Shown here: in pieces, positions 10,321 through 19,879 of the stretch
Layout: every line of letters begins with the position of its first letter
Numbering within the stretch: the stretch's first letter is position 1
DNA from: Paraspadella gotoi
Taxonomy: Eukaryota > Chaetognatha
Direction: 5' to 3'
Length of the DNA: 64,000 nucleotides
Assembly: GCA_051294375.1 (NCBI GenBank)
Contig: CM119269.1
Location: forward strand, 22,965,812-23,029,811
Notes under the pieces: generated by a model
Databases searched by the model: none
Seen by the model: the letters and a program-made list of their open reading frames with translations, nothing else
Told to the model about the DNA's origin: nothing
Position numbers and translations under genes: made by a program

Positions 10321-11460
10321 CTAAAATGACATTAAAATATAAGCTAAAATAACTTAACTTAACTCAACCCTAACCCTAAACTACTCCAAACCCTAACCTA
10401 AACTTACTCAACCCTAAACCCTAAACTACTACCAACTCAACCTAACCCCTAAACTACTACCCCTAACCTAACTACTACCAACTCACCCCTAACCCCTAAA
10501 CCAACTCAACCCTAACCTAACCCTAATCTGAGTTTAGTTTAGCGAAATCGCAATAACTAGAACGCTAGATGTAGTTCAGTGCGAAATCGCCATTTTGCTT
10601 TACCCTACCCTAACCTCACTAATCAACCCTAAACCCTAACCCTAACTCAAAAAATCCAAACATATCTACTAAAACTACTCAACCTAACCGTAAAAACACA
10701 ATTGTAAACTCTCTTACCCTAACCCATGCTTTGAAAGGGGCGATATTCACCCCTCTAACCCCTAACCCTAACTCGAGAATCTCATACGTCAAGCTAAAAT
10801 GCATTTGTAAACTCTCAAACCCTAACCCTTAACTCAAAAACTCAAATACGTCCTTATTTTTTATGTTTTGTAAATCCTTCAACCCTAACGCCTAAGCTAA
10901 AAAAGCGCGTTTGTAAACTCCCTAACCCTCAACCCTAACTTCGAAAAACTTAATACGTTCCTTATTTTTATATTTTGTAAACTCTTCAACCCTAAACCCT
11001 AGCTAAAAAACGCGTTTTAACTCCTAACCCTAACACCCTAACTTTGAAAAACTTAATACGTGCTGTCCTTAGTTTTTTATATTTTGTAAAGCTCTTCCAC
11101 CTAAACCCTAGCTAAAAACGCGTTTGTAAACTTCCAAACCTAACCCTACACTAAAATTTCAATTGTCCATATTTTTATATTTTGTAAACTCTTCAACCCA
11201 ACCTAGCTAAAAAACGCGTTGTAAACTCCCTAACCCTACACCCTAACGTCGAAAAACTCAATACGTCTTATTTTTATATTTTGTAAACTCTTCAACGCCT
11301 AACCCTAAGCGCAGAATCTCATACATTGTATTTTATTTTCATTAAATATCAACGTAAACTGCTTAACCCTAACCCCCCGTAGTTCAATATTAGTATTTTT
11401 TTACCGTGTTGTAAACTGCTCCAAACCCTAACCCGTAGTAACAGATATTAATATTTTTGA
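10321..11460. repeat. CCCTAA-rich satellite with about 105-bp subrepeat
   Basis: The first part (10,321-10,560) is degenerate ccctaa with acta/actc fillers. From about 10,790 a unit takes over containing agctaaaaaacgcgtttgta, ccctaaccctaac, gaaaaacttaatacg and tttttatattttgtaaactc. The agctaaaa landmark occurs at 10,895, 11,001, 11,110 and 11,205 (steps of 106, 109 and 95 bp). The unit differs from the 142-bp satellite but shares the telomere-like core. Confidence 0.8.
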
Positions 11461-12086
11461 TTTCGTAGTACTTTCTTTGTTGCCCTGCCCGTGTGACGCC
11501 TAAAAATCGACTGTAACGAGGTTCCAACGCAATAGGATCCCATGTTAAACCGCCTTTCATGTGTTTGGCTCCCGGGACAAAATTTTTTCTCCCTAAACAG
11601 AGATTCTATATATTTGGGATGGTCTGACTTTTTCTGGAAATTTGAGTGTCTCTCCTACCGCTTATAAGAGAGCCTCTTTAACGTTATTCCTATAGGTTTT
11701 TTGGAACCGTCGTATTGAATCGAATTTCCTAGTGTAGAGGCAGGCACGGGCCATCGGCGCCCGAGCCGTGGCTGGGACTGAGAGCCATCGTTGTCTGCGT
11801 CGACTTTGATCGCCCCGGGAGACGGCATTGGTTCCTTGACCGTCACGGCCTCTCCGCCGGATATCCGGGTGGAGGGGGCAACGAACGGGCACGGTCTTTC
11901 GATAGACACTATGATGGTTCTTTGGCGGTCAGCGGCGTCGTCGACCGGCTGATGGCGAGGCAGCGCTGGCCGGGCACGGTCACGATACGATTAGACGGAT
12001 TTTTCGGCGATCCCCGGCGATCGTCGGACCGCAAGAATTTGAGTTCCCGCGTTGATCGAGGCAAGCGAGAGGAAGACCGGTGGTTA
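11461..12086. other. Unidentified GC-richer sequence
   Basis: The composition rises in GC abruptly after the CCCTAA satellite. Overlapping minus-strand frames (11,655-11,909; 11,909-12,178) carry no motif I recognise. It may be a diverged upstream part of the tandem array that follows, since phrases such as gatcgaggcaagcgagagg recur in it. Confidence 0.4.
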
Positions 12087-13180
12087 AAAAAATAATAAAA
12101 AATGTGGTGCAATGCGTGGGATTCGATCCGTTGATACGCCGTGACTACCGTCAGGGCGATCGCGGGGGAGATTTTCATGAAACGGTGAAACGCGGACCGG
12201 GTTCGTTCGCTTTGGAGATTCCCTGCGGTTGATCGACGGCAAGCGAGACGGCGACCGGTGTTTAAAAAATATAAAAAAAGGTGTGTGCAATGCGTGGATC
12301 GATCCCGTGGATTTCCGCCCGTGACTCGTCAGGGGCGATCGCGGGGGGAGAATTTCATGAAACGGTGGGAAACGTCGACCCGGGTTCAATTCGCTTCGTT
12401 CAATTTACGGGTAACGGGGATGTCGTAGGTAGAGAGAAAAGTCTGCGGGCCTCACGCCTTTTCTCTTCCCGCGCCGTCGCCAAATTATTCTATATAAATA
12501 AGCGCAGAATAATGTCCGGAGAATCGCCGTGACTTCCGTCAGGGCGATCCCGGGGGTAAAAAAAAATAATATAATTTTAAAAAAAAAATTGGTGATGAGC
12601 GGGTATCGAACCCGTGACTCGCCGTGACTCCGCAGGCGGCCGCTTTTCCGAAGGAAAAATCTTGGCGATCGGCGAAACTGGTTCCTTCGCTCCCTCGCCA
12701 AGGCTTTTCTCAATGTCCCGCGCCGTCGCCAATTTTTTGTAAATATAAATAAGCCGCAGATAATGTCCCGGAGAAAATCGCCGTGACTTCCGTCAGGGCG
12801 ATCCCGGGGTAAAAAAAAAAATATATAATATTTAAAAAAAAAATTGGTGCATGAGCGGGTATCGAACCCGTGACTGCCGTGACTCTGTCAGGGCGGCCCG
12901 CTTCTCTAAGGGGAAAAATCTAGGCGATCGGCTAGCTGGGTTCCTTCGCTCCTCGCTAAGAAGCTTTTTTTCTCAATGTCCCGCGCCGTCGCCAATTTTT
13001 CGTAATATAAATAAGTCGCAGATAATGTCAGAATCGCGTGACTCCGTCAGGGTGATCCGGGGGTAAAAAAAAAAATAAATATTAAAAAAAAAGTCATGCA
13101 ATGCACGGGTATCGAAACCCGTGAACTTCCCCGTGACTCCGTCAGGGCGAATCGCGGGGGAAAATCTCAGGCCCGACGAA
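12087..13180. repeat. 250-260 bp tandem repeat carrying tRNA T-arm-like motifs
   Basis: Landmarks recur: cgcgccgtcgccaa at 12,470, 12,719 and 12,982 (steps of 249 and 263 bp), each followed by ataaataag, cgcagataatgtc, cgtgacttccgtcagggcga and an A-rich run. Two more diverged units precede (A-rich starts at about 12,087 and 12,263). After each A-run lies a minus-strand T-arm-like sequence: read in reverse complement, cacgggttcgatacccgctc or a variant such as ggatcgaatcccacg, matching the pol III B box GGTTCGANNCC. No matching 5' acceptor strand or A box is evident, so it resembles a tandemly amplified tRNA-derived fragment rather than intact tRNA genes. Confidence 0.65.
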
Positions 13181-15299
13181 ATATGACAACAAATACCGCG
13201 AACGATGAAAAGCCGTAGCGTGAAATAAGAACGAAAGTCAAATGGCCCCCGGTGGTCGGTCTCCGATCGTCGGGGAAGGGAAAAAACGGACGGTAAAGTC
13301 CAGCCTAAGGTTTCACGCGGGTGACCGTTAATAAAAATTTCGTTTCTCTACCGTGACCTGAGAACGAATGAGCCAGGCAAGTAATTGACCATAGTTCACG
13401 TAGGCTATGAGCGATCTCGCAAGCAAGGGGATTCGATCATTTTTGTGTTTTTTGCTAACTCATGATCATTTTACTTGCCTCGAATGTAACAAAAATTAAC
13501 CGACACGAGAAACCCGCGGAGGGGAATAACATGGCAAAATCTGCGAACGGAAATGGGTAAAAATTCGCTGTGGGAAAGAGACTGCTTACCCGTGTCCCCG
13601 AAATGAAATGCAATGGTTGCAAGTGGGGGGGGGGGGCGCAACCTATGCACGACTTCGTGAACACTTTTGGACACGCACGGGTTCCGAATGAACGACGCTT
13701 TCCAACTACGGAGGGAGAAGGACCTTTCGCAGGCGCGCAAGACAAAAACTGTGCGCTATTCCCTTGGGATGGAAAAAACTGGCCCGATGCCCCTGCATCG
13801 CCCGCGATAATGAGATCCACGAGCCCCAGGAAAATAACGACAACGGCCCTTGGAGCAGATGGAGGGTCGGTAAAGAGCGTGAACCGGCTATTGAGACTTC
13901 TTATGATCTCTCTACCCTCCAACAGCCATCTTCTTCCAACAACTCGTCCCGGTCTCCCTGTGGTTCGTACTTCCTTCTTCCTAAGGTAATTCGTAAGGGA
14001 GGGGAGGGTAACAAGTAGGTACAATGCGCTTGATAAATTTCGGGAAGCGGCCTGTTCAGGGTAATAACCTTTTTCACTGCTTACGAGATTCCCCAAGCTA
14101 AACTCCCGGAATGATCATAACGTAGTTGGATGGACGATCGCTACTCTCGCGCTACGGTGTCTGGCCCGTAATTCTGTTTCACATTGGGCCGGTTCATCGG
14201 CTTTCTGGCATCCTTTCAGCGCAGAATAACGCCTTTTGAAGCAAAAAAACTGAAAAAAGTTTTTGTCCTATCGAACGGTCCCTACTAACGCGCAGTGTAG
14301 CGGTCTCCAGCCTCGGAAGTCTACGTATGTACCATCGTCGCCCGCCGGGAAATATGAAGCCGTCAGAGATAGATAGGTGATCTGGAATGACAATCCGGAC
14401 GCGTGACACAAAGGCAAAAAACGCGTCAGACAGACCAAAGGTTACCCTGACCAAAAACCGGTAGACAAGATTTTAAATGTCAACTACGTCCCCTCTTCGG
14501 AACCCACGAACGAACATCGCTTCTTGAATATCCTCTCGTCCGGCAAAGAAGCGAGCTATAACACGGACTGAATAAACAATTATCGTTTCGGCATATGTAT
14601 CCCGCTTGAAGGTGTTCTCCAAACGAATGCAAAACGGCTGGGAAATCTTGCCCGCCTTACCCTTTCATCAATCTAACAAAGCGCGGGGGGTGAAGCGGAA
14701 ATCCGGGCCTTGGGTAGTGCAGGTCCGAATGGCGGACAAAAAATTAAAGCTCCGGATGCCATATGTCGTAAATGATCCCCTGTCAAAAGGGGCTTTCTGC
14801 TACGTTTTATTGCAACATACGTCCTTCTCTTCAAAACAGTCCCGCAGCCGTCACGGTATCTATTTTCCGCAGTATGATGGCCAGGCTCGGGGAACCTCGG
14901 CCTTTGCCGCTATCCTTGACCTTCGCTAGTCCCGGGATTGATGGTTTTAACATAACAACTCTACGGCGTGCTGTGCCCTCGCGGGCGCTGAGGACAGCCG
15001 GAACGGACAAGGGCGCGCTTGCCCAGGCGCTGGGTTCACCGCAGTGATTCACGTCCAGTTTTCTTTCGCGGATCGAATGCACAAAAAGTCCGCGAATCAT
15101 CGGAAAGTTGAACGACTAGTTACCCGCGAATTCGGGTCCGGAAGAAGTCATGGAAAAAACGTTTACGGCCAGCGTAAACTTGACTCACAACTGGGTCGGG
15201 GGGGGTCGGAAGAGGGTACGGGGATGTAGCTTTGAACTGTCCCTTTTGACTGCCTAAAAGATTCATGCCCAATTAATGTGTAGTAATAAACCATGTATT
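13181..15299. other. Unidentified GC-richer block without recognisable genes
   Basis: About 2.1 kb with roughly balanced composition, unlike the AT-rich flanks. The longest non-repetitive frame of the window (13,455-14,096, minus, 213 codons) lies here. It overlaps frames on the + strand (13,570-13,989) and has no motif I recognise. Other frames (14,606-14,929 +; 14,194-14,454 -) are equally unrecognisable. A poly-G run at 13,626-13,637 and scattered homopolymers suggest uncorrected long-read sequence, which would also scramble any real frame. Confidence 0.4.
13455..14096 (-). CDS. Hypothetical open reading frame, unlikely to be a gene
   Basis: 213 codons of normal amino-acid diversity with no signal peptide, transmembrane pattern or catalytic motif that I can name. 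It contains a CAP..CIGCAPPP segment from translating the poly-G run. Overlapping frames are open on both strands, which argues for a moderately GC-rich random frame. Listed only because it is the longest non-low-complexity frame here. Confidence 0.12.
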   Translation of the reverse strand: MGNLVSSEKGYYPEQAASRNLSSALYLLVTLPSLTNYLRKKEVRTTGRPGRVVGRRWLLEGREIIRSLNSRFTLFTDPPSAPRAVVVIFLGLVDLIIAGDAGASGQFFPSQGNSAQFLSCAPAKGPSPSVVGKRRSFGTRACPKVFTKSCIGCAPPPHLQPLHFISGTRVSSLFPTANFYPFPFADFAMLFPSAGFSCRLIFVTFEASKMIMS

Positions 15300-16019
15300 T
15301 TAATTTCAATGGTTGAGAACTCCATGGTGAAGAAGTAACAAAAAGTAGGGTGAAGTCCCGTCCCCGTGTAGCCTAGTTTTAACACGCGGGACAAGCATAA
15401 AAAGCAAACCGCCACGGGGTGGTCTCCGAATGAAAGATGGTAATGAAATAGCTGAGTGGTTCCCTGGTGGACTGCGGCTTATCCCTAGGCATAGTTTATA
15501 GCAAAACACAAGTTTCACGCCTAAGCAGGAAAAACAGGCGGAACGGGTATATGGCCAGCCGTGGGGTTGGTCTAAAATGAAAGATGGTATTGAAAAGACC
15601 GAGCGGTGTCCCCACAGTGGACTGCGGCTTCCTAGGCATGGGTATTTGGACCGAAAGCCAAGCGGATGTCCCACCCGGCGGCTTCCCAATCGTCGTAACA
15701 CATGCGTCCCGAACCATTGGGTACGTTTGGGTCCCCTGAGTAACTCAACTACCTCTACGGGCAACGTCTGGTAAGGGGAAGTTTCTTTCTCTGAGCCTAA
15801 GTACGCTCTTGGTTTTCCCGCGTGTGAAAAACATTTCTCAATAAGGGTCGCGGACCCTCGTGATCGCCAGGCCATGGTCTGGGTCGATTACACAAGAAGA
15901 GGTCCAAGCGGTGTCCCAACACGCCGGGAACTGCGGCTTCTAATCGTCCCGTAAACACATGCGTCGAACATTGGGTAAGTTCGGGTCCCCTGGAGTCAAC
16001 TCTACTCTCTACGTGGCAG
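15300..16019. repeat. Degenerate tandem repeat, about 260 bp
   Basis: The phrases aatgaaagatggta (15,428 and 15,577), tggactgcggcttcctaggc, acacatgcgtc..gaac..attgggta (15,699 and 15,958, step about 259 bp) and gggtcccctgagtaactcaa recur. About two and a half copies are present, differing by many small indels. The array runs into the gap at 16,020. Confidence 0.65.
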
Positions 16020-16044
16020 NNNNNNNNNNNNNNNNNNNNNNNNN
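16020..16044. other. Assembly gap, 25 N
   Basis: Exactly 25 N. The sequence after it restarts the TTAGGG phrase already seen at 9,388-9,430, so the two sides are probably overlapping ends of one locus. Confidence 0.9.
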
Positions 16045-16325
16045 TTAGAAATAAAGGTTAGTGATTGGGTTAGGGATTGGGTTAAGGATTGGTTTAGGGA
16101 TTGGGTTAGGGATTGGGTTAGGGGTTTGGGTTAGGGATTTGGTAAGGGATTAACGTTCGGGTTTAGAGTTAGGGGATAAATATATTAAAAGATTATGGTG
16201 AAGGATTATGGATTTTGGATTAAGTTATTCATTTAGTAATAAATTTAAATTGAATATTATGATTAAAATTAAGTTTCGGGATTAAAGAACTAAAAAGGGA
16301 CGTTTTTGGAAAATATAGCCGTGAA
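16045..16325 (+). repeat. TTAGGG-bearing dispersed repeat, copy 2
   Basis: Starts with degenerate gggattgggttaggg units, passes through AT-rich aataaatttaaattgaatat, and ends in ttcgggattaaagaactaaa followed by gggacgtttttggaaaatat. That end pattern matches the one near 60,040-60,075. Confidence 0.65.
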
Positions 16326-16423
16326 ATCTATAAGGGTGAGAGCAAAATTTGAAGAAGGGCTAAAATGGCTAAGATAAGTAAAAGTCACTGGTTGTAATTA
16401 AACCCCCGAGGTCTTTTGCCGTT

Positions 16424-16750
16424 GGCTTCATCCAATGAGTCACAGGGTCTTGTCCGAAGGCTTCATCCAATGAGTCACAGGGTCTTGTCCGAAGGCTTCA
16501 TCCAATGAGTCACAGGGTCTTGTCCAAAGGCTTCATCCAATGAGTCACAGGGTCTTGTCCAAAGGCTTCATCCAATGAGTCACAGGGTCTTGTCCAAAGG
16601 CTTCATCCAATGAGTCACAGGGTCTTGTCCAAAGGCTTCATCCAATGAGTCACAGGGTCTTGTCCAAAGGCTTCATCCAATGAGTCACAGGGTCTTGTCC
16701 AAAGGCTTCATCCAATGAGTCACAGGGTCTTGTCCAAAGGCTTCTCGTTC
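16424..16750. repeat. 35-bp minisatellite, nine copies
   Basis: Unit ggcttcatccaatgagtcac followed by agggtcttgtccaaa, starting at 16,424 and every 35 bp to a partial copy at 16,739. The first two spacer triplets read cgaa and the rest caaa; otherwise the copies are essentially identical, indicating recent expansion or homogenisation. Confidence 0.97.
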
Positions 16751-16814
16751 GAGTCGCATTCTCTTTCTTCTATTCAATTTTAATGAGGAAGACTAATCGT
16801 AAAATGGAGTCGTC

Positions 16815-17005
16815 CTTTTATACAATTGAAACATTCTTTAAAGTATTATATCACTTCATTGGAAAGCCGGGTACTCTGGGAGTGAATTCACGAGGCTGTG
16901 AGAGAGTCTTGATTGAAAGCTTGCCATTGTCATTATTTTGTAAGAGTCTGGGACGAATATCTTATTTATTAAATTAATAGATAATTTTATATTGCTTGTA
17001 TCAAT
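16815..17005 (+). repeat. Dispersed repeat family B, copy 1
   Basis: Contains acaattgaaacattc, gagagagtcttgattgaaag, cattgtcattattttgtaag and atcttatttattaaatta, shared with copies at 17,787, 25,920 and, reversed, 26,255. No coding content and no recognised family. Stretch 17,006-17,284 is unique AT-rich sequence. Confidence 0.65.
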
Positions 17006-17281
17006 TATATAATATCACAAACAATTGAAAAATAATTGATTAATATTCCCGTCAGACTTAACTGCTTGGGAGACCATGTGGCTAAAACCACGAACCTTTA
17101 GGTTAGTAGACGATTGGTTTTTCCTACGGCTGAAATGACAGTTCTCAACGCTTGGAGAATTTTTAATCTACCATAATATAAATCTTTATTTTCCCATTTT
17201 TATCTTTAACTTATTCTTTATTCAAAACTTAATTCCCTTTATTCCATAAGGGAGAGACGACATCTTGAAAATTTGAAGTCT

Positions 17282-17284
<3 letters not shown>

Positions 17285-17346
<62 letters not shown>

Positions 17347-17352
17347 TCTCTC
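17285..17352. repeat. (TC)n array
   Basis: About 28 uninterrupted tc units followed by tactctctctttctc. Confidence 0.9.
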
Positions 17353-17412
17353 TTTCTCGATTCAAGTTTATTGCAAATTCGCAAGTCCCTCTGGGGGCAG
17401 AATTCGGCCTAA

Positions 17413-17690
17413 GGAAAAGCTGATTACTGAAATGGGGTAAAAGCATCCCGCTCAACTCCAGCACAGCGTTTCTGCTGGGGAAAAGCTGATTACTGAAATG
17501 GGGTAAAAGCATCCCGCTCAACTCCAGCACAGCGTTTCTGCTGGGGAAAAGCTGATTACTGAAATGGGGTAAAAGCATCCCGCTCAACTCCAGCACAGCG
17601 TTTCTGCTGGGGAAAAGCTGATTACTGAAATGGGGTAAAAGCATCCCGCTCAACTCCAGCACTGCGTTTCTGCTGGGGAAAAGCTCTCTG
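17413..17690. repeat. 66-bp minisatellite, four copies plus a partial
   Basis: Starts at 17,413, 17,479, 17,545, 17,611 and a partial at 17,677. Each unit begins ggaaaagctgattactgaaa and ends ccagcacagcgtttctgctg; copies are nearly identical. Because 66 is a multiple of three, a minus-strand frame (17,222-17,704) stays open with a 22-residue repeat, but it continues into the TC array and looks incidental. Confidence 0.97.
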
Positions 17691-17786
17691 ATTGTAGGGA
17701 GCAAAGCTGGGGTGGGTGTTTCTGAGCTGTTGTAAGAGCTGAAAAAGAGCTGGGTAAAATAACGGTGTGTGGCGGTTTTATGTAAT

Positions 17787-17956
17787 AAACTATTTAGGCA
17801 GTGAAAGAATCTTTATTGAAAGCTTGCTGATTATTTTATAAAAGATACCGTATTTGACTTGACACGCCATTGTCTGTCCAAAGTCAGGGGAAAGATAGCT
17901 TATTTATTAAATGAATGGATAATTTTTATATTGGTTGTACCAATTCCATATAAAGA

Positions 17957-17993
<37 letters not shown>
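17787..17993 (+). repeat. Dispersed repeat family B, copy 2, ending in (CGA)n
   Basis: Shares gaatctttattgaaagcttg, tgtctgtccaaagtcagggg, aagatagcttatttattaaa and ttggttgtaccaattcca with the copy at 25,920. It then runs directly into a (gac)n array (17,956-17,993). Downstream, 18,075-18,123 is a gatttgggattt heptamer-like run. Confidence 0.7.
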
Positions 17994-18295
17994 AAAATCG
18001 AAGACGTCAGCTTTACATCCAGACAGATGGATGAGTTCTGAGGAGCAGGAAAGAATTCCGAGAGTAAGATTTTAAGATTTGAGATTTGAGATTTGGGATT
18101 TGGGAGTTGGGATTTGGGATTTAAATCTTCTTTAAATATTTAACAATATTTTTAATTAGAGTGAGAATTTAAATTATGTATATATTATATATATTATAAT
18201 TATATTTTATTAAAGTGCTATTTTTAAGAGGAAAAGCTTTTGAATCGATTTTTAAAATACAAGTTGAGAAAGGAGAAATGAAGAGAATTTGAAAA

Positions 18296-18297
<2 letters not shown>

Positions 18298-18329
<32 letters not shown>

Positions 18330-18517
18330 NNNNNNNNNNNNNNNNNNNNNNNNNNNNNNNNNNNNNNNNNNNNNNNNNNNNNNNNNNNNNNNNNNNNNNN
18401 NNNNNNNNNNNNNNNNNNNNNNNNNNNNNNNNNNNNNNNNNNNNNNNNNNNNNNNNNNNNNNNNNNNNNNNNNNNNNNNNNNNNNNNNNNNNNNNNNNNN
18501 NNNNNNNNNNNNNNNNN

Positions 18518-18547
<30 letters not shown>
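18298..18547. repeat. (GA)n array with a 188-N gap
   Basis: Pure ga on both sides of N 18,330-18,517. The gap is most simply more of the same array. Confidence 0.9.
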
Positions 18548-18552
<5 letters not shown>

Positions 18553-19229
18553 TTGGTCATGAAAGTGAATGACTTTGGCCAAAAAAATGGAGAACTAAGA
18601 GCAACAATCGACCGCAAAAAGTGAAAAGAAAAAATTCAATCCTTTTTTCACAATAAAATTATTATTTTAAAGTTTCTCAATATTGTTCATCTATTTTAAA
18701 TGTAATATAATTATTTTTGATACTACTTTTCTCATTCTTTAAAGCTTTACTATTGAATTTGGGTAGGGATAACAAATAGGTTGTGAAGAATAAAGTTTGC
18801 GATGCTACTTTGTTTCTCGAATCGGGAAGTCCTGCCATCTGATGAGCAAAGAGGAAAAGCTCAGAACTTCGATTGTCTTTTGTTTAACTTATGAAACGTC
18901 AATTCTGATAAGTATAGAATTATCGTTCTTAAAAAATATGAGAATAAAAAAATAATCAAAAATAAAGATATATAGAGAAATTTCATTTTTGTTGTCACAA
19001 GTAACTAAATATTTCCCAGGTAGTCCTTAAAAACTCTACTACTAAGGTTAACATTAAAAATATTTGAACAACTACTACAACAAAAACAAAAACAACAACA
19101 ACAACAACTACAACAGCTCATCTTTTCTTCAACTCAGAAATCCTTTCAGGCAAAAACCATAAATCAAATATTTTTTCTTTTCTTTTGCTCGAATCTCTGA
19201 TGTAACATTAATTTTCGTTTCCTTTTCAC
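18548..19229. other. AT-rich non-coding stretch
   Basis: Unique AT-rich sequence with an (aac)n run at 19,070-19,112. No gene, RNA or transposon signature seen. Confidence 0.5.
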
Positions 19230-19232
19230 TCT

Positions 19233-19265
<33 letters not shown>

Positions 19266-19456
19266 NNNNNNNNNNNNNNNNNNNNNNNNNNNNNNNNNNN
19301 NNNNNNNNNNNNNNNNNNNNNNNNNNNNNNNNNNNNNNNNNNNNNNNNNNNNNNNNNNNNNNNNNNNNNNNNNNNNNNNNNNNNNNNNNNNNNNNNNNNN
19401 NNNNNNNNNNNTCTTTCTCTCTCGCTCTCTGTCTCTTACTCTCTCTCTCTCGCTTT
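19230..19456. repeat. (TC)n array with a 146-N gap
   Basis: tc units on both sides of N 19,266-19,411, with ctctcgctctctgtctc variants after it. Confidence 0.9.
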
Positions 19457-19459
19457 TAG

Positions 19460-19523
19460 CCGTTTTTATGATGTTGACTCGACGGAACTGATGTGACTTT
19501 TGTAGGAAATGTGAAGTCAATGA

Positions 19524-19561
<38 letters not shown>

Positions 19562-19830
19562 CACTTTTTAAAATCTTTTCCTTTTCATTATTTTTGACAA
19601 AATCCTTGTATTATAAGTACCCCACTGCCACTTATTTAATATCTCATATCATTACTATTAAGTTTACCATTTTATTTATAATTATATGATATTTTTGTTG
19701 ATCAACTGCAAAAGAAAAATTAAAAACCAGAAAAAAACTTGTAAGAACTTCTTGACAGACACCGAGAAAGATAAAAAAAAGAGAGAGAGAGAACTAAAGA
19801 AGCAATATAAAACTAACAAAACTTTAAAAC
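19460..19830. repeat. Duplicated segment C, copy 1, with (CGA)n
   Basis: Contains ttttatgatgttgactcgac, gtaggaaatgtgaagtcaat, a clean (gac)n array (19,525-19,562), then gtattataagtacc and gatcaactgcaaaag. The same order reappears at 24,283-24,760 with many indels. Copy 1 looks like polished sequence. Confidence 0.8.
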
Positions 19831-19879
19831 CATCGAACTTTAAACTTTGTATTGAGAAAGAGCGAAATGAACGAAAGTC

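Noticed and set aside
9583-11460. True chromosome end (telomere)
   Set aside because: The hexamers are degenerate and embedded in 142- and 105-bp units, and the sequence continues for kilobases on both sides; interstitial or subtelomeric satellite is the better description.
13570-13989. 139-codon plus-strand frame in the GC-richer block
   Set aside because: It overlaps an open frame on the other strand, is bridged by a poly-G run, and has no recognisable motif.
16424-16745. CRISPR array (regular 35-bp repeats)
   Set aside because: Units are contiguous without unique spacers and the window is eukaryotic; it is a minisatellite.
17222-17704. 160-codon frame with a perfect 22-residue repeat
   Set aside because: The 66-bp minisatellite is a multiple of three, so the frame stays open by arithmetic; it continues into a TC array and has no other coding sign.
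18289-18624. Arg-Glu repeat frame across a gap
   Set aside because: It is a translated (GA)n array with 188 N inside. The same applies to every frame of alternating Arg-Glu or Ser-Leu in the window.
18832-18875. Hammerhead ribozyme (ctgatga ... gaaaag)
   Set aside because: The core words are present, but the flanks cannot form stems I, II and III around them.
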